Below, in pieces: positions 6,178 through 9,514 of a DNA stretch of 9,514 bases (its first letter is position 1; every line of letters starts with the position of its first letter). The position numbers and the translations under genes were made by a program. The stretch spans positions 1-9,514 of the forward strand of contig USSR01000225.1 of NCBI GenBank assembly GCA_900557355.1, written 5' to 3'. The stretch comes from an uncultured Bacteroides sp. (GTDB taxonomy: Bacteria; Bacteroidota; Bacteroidia; Bacteroidales; Bacteroidaceae). The notes beneath the pieces are model-generated. The model did no database searches, was not told the origin of the DNA, and was given only the letters and a program-made list of their open reading frames with translations.

Positions 6178-8451
6178 TTAATATTTCTTTAGTGTGATAA
6201 CTGTATAGGAATATTTGGGGAATGTATATTGGGTATTTTTACTTTTTATAGGCACTGTTTCAATTTTTGGTGCAACCGTTTCTTTGGCTTCTACTGTATT
6301 GTAATCAGTTAATTCGCATCCACCGATAGTCCATATTTTTGCTCTGGACTGGAATTTATATCCGTCTATATTAATTGTTGCCTTTTGGGGCTGGTTTGTT
6401 ATATTGACTACATAGATTGATAATTCCGATTTATCATCATTGGTTTTAGCCGTTACATCTAATTTCTTATCTTGGCTACTTGTAGCGTCCAGGACGTTAA
6501 ATAACCAATTGTTGCTCATCATTTCGTCTTCATAGGCAGATGGTTGAAACCAAATCTCATTACTTGTATAATGTACCCGTCCCTGATCCCACATATAGTG
6601 CTGTCGGTGTGGCTGTAAAGTGTTTGCTGTACCTAACCACGTAAAACAATCTGCATAGCGTTGTAGAGTGTTCCAATTATGTGCATGAGCCAGTCCACGG
6701 TCCCAATCACAACGGCTACCATTTTCTTCCATTGGATATAAAGTGAGTTTGTGGCCTAAATCTTCCAACAATGCATGTTGCAGCGTTATTCCCATCTCAT
6801 TTTCAAAACCTTTCGTATTGTCTGCAAAGTTAACTGCTCCGCTATAGTGGGGATCCCATCCTAAATTGTTTGCTTTTCCTTTTGAAATAAACCATGCAAA
6901 CATTTCTTTAGCGAGTTCATATTGAGAACCACCACGGACGTAGCTCTCTAAGCGTGAACCTATATTGAGAGAAGTAATGATGTTCATTTCAGGATCTACT
7001 TCCCATGCTGCTTCGGCAAATTTTTTCATACCTTCTACATAGCCTCTTGAGATGGATTGTTCGTTGTGTACTTGAATGTGCTTCAACTTGTAAGGAGTCG
7101 GATGTCCATGTGCTGCACGCAGAGCACCCCATTTTGTACTTGTGTCTCCATTCACATATTCCACGAAATCACGAATGTCTTCGTATGTCTCGTTGATGTT
7201 CATTCCGATCATTACTTGGGCGTCTAATGCTTCTGCAACTTGGAGCATTTCAGTAATGCCGAATGTATGTGTGGCATATGGATTGAAACCGTTGCGGAAA
7301 CAAATGCGACGCTCATCAATCGGGCCAATCATTTTTTTCCATCGATAGAGGTATGTGTCAACGCCTATATCCACCATTGATCCATTGTAGCGTATAACCG
7401 ATATGCCTTGTTTTTTAAGTGCATCGATCATCATTTTACGAACAGGAAGACCTTTTACTCGTCCCCACTCTCCTGGTTGCAGAAAAACAAAACCCAGTTC
7501 GACTTCTCCTTTATTTTTTAGTGAAATACCAAAACTTCCTTTGGGATCTGTGTTTGATGGGGTCAATTCAAATGTAACTTTTTCATAGGAACCGTCATTC
7601 TTTAAAGTATAAGGTTTTTCAGCCAGTATATTTCCTTTTGAGTCGCGCAACGATAGATAAACTACATCGGCACCATTGGATTTAAGACGCAAAATACCGT
7701 CATAGGGTTTATTTGCTGCCAGATGTATACCTTGTTTGTTCAGCCCTGAATTATAAATACCGATTTCTCCATTGCCATCTGCAAAAGTGATGACTTGATT
7801 CTGCCTGCCCATGTAAGCATCTCCTCTTTTTAAAGTAAATTTTCCCTTGGCAGTATTTTTTTGGATTTTATTCCAATAGCGACTGATTTGTTCATCACCG
7901 TTAATACGGTCTAAAAGTATCTGTTGGTATTGGGCTGGAATACTATCAAAGATAACGAAACGTCCGTAAAAGTTCAAATCTCCAATCTTCATTGGTTTTA
8001 CTGGCTTGGGGGGAGTTGCCTGTTGCTCCAATCTTCTTTTACTGTTGGGATTTATTGCTTGATAGTAGCTATCAATTAATTCTCGTGAATTAAAATCATA
8101 TTTGTCAGACAAGTTATTCCAGGTGGTCCGATTATAGGCATTTGCGGTAGAAAGAAAATGGGGTGTTCTTGTTTCATCCAAAACTACATATACTTGTACA
8201 TATTGATTAGTAGGAAGATTTAAAAAATCAACATCTATATTCTCTTCGAAAGCTTCTCCGTGAATTAGTTGACTAAATACTCCACCATTAGTCTGATTGT
8301 TCAAGTCTTCAATGTTTGCTCCATTAAAGGTTGCCTTGGCTGTGCCAATCTGCTTGTTGGCATTTACGTTGATTTGGATTGTTTCTTTCACTTGTGCTGA
8401 TAGTGAAAGGCATATCATCATGCTGAATACTGAAATTAATGCATTCTTCAT
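6178..8451 (-). CDS. Secreted GH51-family alpha-L-arabinofuranosidase
   Basis: The predicted enzyme (757 residues) would release terminal alpha-L-arabinofuranosyl residues from arabinan, arabinoxylan or their oligosaccharides in the periplasm or outside the cell. A signal peptide covers residues 1-19, with likely cleavage at LSA/Q. The GH51 start motif is at 44-70 (GANIEDLNNQTNGGVFSQL, then GEAFEE). A jelly-roll CBM4/9-like insert lies at about 200-330. The catalytic barrel starts near 335 and includes IRYNGSMVD (353-361) and YRWKKMIGPIDERR (369-382). Glu464 in HNEQ matches the family acid/base. Glu575 in PMEENG aligns with the nucleophile (EWN in AbfA types). An arabinofuranosidase C-terminal beta domain runs from about 590 to 757. 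The usual RYPGG is RYNGS here and the usual GNE is HNE, and the protein is longer than common members (about 500-660), so it belongs to a divergent branch and its exact substrate is uncertain. It lies 34 bp downstream of the GH43-CBM6 gene in the same operon. Confidence 0.92.
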   Translation of the reverse strand: MKNALISVFSMMICLSLSAQVKETIQINVNANKQIGTAKATFNGANIEDLNNQTNGGVFSQLIHGEAFEENIDVDFLNLPTNQYVQVYVVLDETRTPHFLSTANAYNRTTWNNLSDKYDFNSRELIDSYYQAINPNSKRRLEQQATPPKPVKPMKIGDLNFYGRFVIFDSIPAQYQQILLDRINGDEQISRYWNKIQKNTAKGKFTLKRGDAYMGRQNQVITFADGNGEIGIYNSGLNKQGIHLAANKPYDGILRLKSNGADVVYLSLRDSKGNILAEKPYTLKNDGSYEKVTFELTPSNTDPKGSFGISLKNKGEVELGFVFLQPGEWGRVKGLPVRKMMIDALKKQGISVIRYNGSMVDIGVDTYLYRWKKMIGPIDERRICFRNGFNPYATHTFGITEMLQVAEALDAQVMIGMNINETYEDIRDFVEYVNGDTSTKWGALRAAHGHPTPYKLKHIQVHNEQSISRGYVEGMKKFAEAAWEVDPEMNIITSLNIGSRLESYVRGGSQYELAKEMFAWFISKGKANNLGWDPHYSGAVNFADNTKGFENEMGITLQHALLEDLGHKLTLYPMEENGSRCDWDRGLAHAHNWNTLQRYADCFTWLGTANTLQPHRQHYMWDQGRVHYTSNEIWFQPSAYEDEMMSNNWLFNVLDATSSQDKKLDVTAKTNDDKSELSIYVVNITNQPQKATINIDGYKFQSRAKIWTIGGCELTDYNTVEAKETVAPKIETVPIKSKNTQYTFPKYSYTVITLKKY

Positions 8452-8485
8452 AATTACATTTTGTTTATAAATACTTTCTAATTAA

Positions 8486-9511
8486 TCATTGTTTTAAAAA
8501 TTGCCAATTATCCATATATATATTGCCTTTGCCCTTATATACTATGTATAGGTCATTTACACCTTGATTGGGATGAGTACGTGTTTTTATATTTTTCCAT
8601 GTATTTCCATTGGAAACGGATGATACCGGTAATTTCCCAATTAATAATCCATTTATACCTTCAAGATGTAATTCGATAGTCCCTTCAGATAATAGCATAC
8701 ATTTTATAGAAGCATAAAACTGAGAAGCCCCCTTCTGGAAGTCAACTCCTCGTATTTTTATATACCCTTCATTACTGAAACATACAACGCGGTTTTGTGA
8801 ATTATCCTCTTTATTCAATGTTTTTATGCCTATGCCTTTAGCCATTGTTTCTGCCTCGTTCGATTGGAATGGGTTAACGTACTTTAATTGAGGAAGTCCA
8901 TCTTTTGTTATTTTTACCAGTTGTATGCTTCCATCTTCGTTGTGTATGAGTCGATCCAAGCAGATACTTCGCATATATTCACGTGCACGTTTGTCACTTT
9001 GTCCTTTTTCATAAGCTACTTGTCTGTTATGGTAAGCTATATACCAGTTTTTTTTAAACTGAAAAATTGAATGGTGGTTATTATAACCATCATTTGAGGG
9101 CGGGTTAGGTAAAATAATGCCAGGTTCTTTGAATATCCCTACTGGAGATTCTCCAACTACATATTCGATACTGGCAGGTTTACCGAAATAATGGCCGGCG
9201 TATGAATAGTAATATTTATCTTTAAATTTATGCATAAAGGATGCCTCAAAGAAACCGGGAGTATTGGGATGTATAGCAGCTCCATCAACTTCTACCATGT
9301 TGCTTTTCAACTTGATAATGCGCGAGTTGTTTGGATGTGCTCCTCCGAAATACATATAAGGTTGACCATCATCTTCAATCCATACGCAAGGATCGAAACA
9401 CCATATTCCCCAGTTCTCACTTCCTTGTAATGCACCACGAACATTACGTTCATTTTTTATCAGATTACCATGGGAGTCTTTTGCAAGAACTCCCGGTGTG
9501 CTGAAATCAAC
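8486..9511 (-). CDS. GH43 glycosidase with C-terminal CBM6, 5' part missing; frame closed by a stop at the window edge
   Basis: GH43 enzymes are five-bladed propellers, commonly arabinofuranosidases, xylosidases or arabinanases. The first ATG is at 9355 (289 residues from there), but GH43 homology extends upstream of it: WCFDPCVWIEDDGQPYMYF straddles that Met, and its Asp (codon 9392-9394) matches the pKa-modulating Asp. The true start is therefore further upstream. Counting from the 9355 Met, Glu37 in GFFEASF is the expected general acid, and NDGYNNHHSIF (88-98) carries the conserved His. A CBM6 module covers about 170-289, with GIGIKTL, EGYIKIRGVDF, GTIELHLEG and a DNWQF end. The N-terminal catalytic-base Asp and any signal peptide are absent. 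The frame is open from 9511, but the codon at 9512-9514 reads TAA, and no ATG, GTG or TTG start lies between it and 9355. Either the gene is interrupted (pseudogene), or this is a sequencing or assembly error at the edge. The GH51 gene follows after 34 bp. Confidence 0.85.
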   Translation of the reverse strand, partial: VDFSTPGVLAKDSHGNLIKNERNVRGALQGSENWGIWCFDPCVWIEDDGQPYMYFGGAHPNNSRIIKLKSNMVEVDGAAIHPNTPGFFEASFMHKFKDKYYYSYAGHYFGKPASIEYVVGESPVGIFKEPGIILPNPPSNDGYNNHHSIFQFKKNWYIAYHNRQVAYEKGQSDKRAREYMRSICLDRLIHNEDGSIQLVKITKDGLPQLKYVNPFQSNEAETMAKGIGIKTLNKEDNSQNRVVCFSNEGYIKIRGVDFQKGASQFYASIKCMLLSEGTIELHLEGINGLLIGKLPVSSVSNGNTWKNIKTRTHPNQGVNDLYIVYKGKGNIYMDNWQFLKQ

Positions 9512-9514
9512 TTA

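Overview
The window looks like chromosomal DNA from a gut-type Bacteroides or a close relative in the Bacteroidales. The basis is an AT-rich sequence, a hybrid two-component regulator (HTCS) of the kind that controls polysaccharide utilisation loci (PULs), secreted GH51 and GH43-CBM6 glycosidases, and start regions without strong Shine-Dalgarno sequences. I cannot name the species.

Layout: (1) 3-2975 (+) is most of an HTCS sensor-regulator. It has a periplasmic propeller, Y_Y_Y domain, one membrane span, histidine kinase, receiver and AraC-type DNA-binding domain, and its N-terminus lies outside the window. (2) 2978-3130 (+) is an open 51-codon tail with no usable start, probably the leftover 3' end of a lost gene. 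(3) 3219-5280 (+) is a compact three-gene unit: an ECF sigma factor, a small single-span membrane protein overlapping it by ATGA, and a 360-residue lipoprotein with a C-terminal membrane span. It reads as a sigma factor, its likely membrane partner and an envelope lipoprotein. (4) 5281-6177 has no intact gene. It holds four imperfect 22-23-nt repeats, a cluster of GTGCTGACAA-type inverted repeats with one perfect 11-bp hairpin, a decayed fragment of a GH2 beta-galactosidase, and a strong hairpin terminator. (5) 6178-9514 (-) is an operon transcribed leftward: a GH43-CBM6 enzyme whose 5' part is missing, then a secreted GH51 alpha-L-arabinofuranosidase.

Function: the GH51 and GH43 enzymes would act on arabinose-containing plant polysaccharide such as arabinan or arabinoxylan. 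The HTCS at the other end is a reasonable regulator for such a locus, but the two parts are about 3.2 kb apart, converge, and are separated by gene remnants and repeats, so this link is inferred. The sigma-factor unit has no visible link to carbohydrate use. It lies between two gene scars, which suggests that a PUL has been rearranged around it.

Most worth following up: the sigma/membrane/lipoprotein unit, the two intergenic repeat families, the GH2 and 51-codon remnants, and the in-frame stop at the right edge that cuts the GH43 reading frame before its expected catalytic base.
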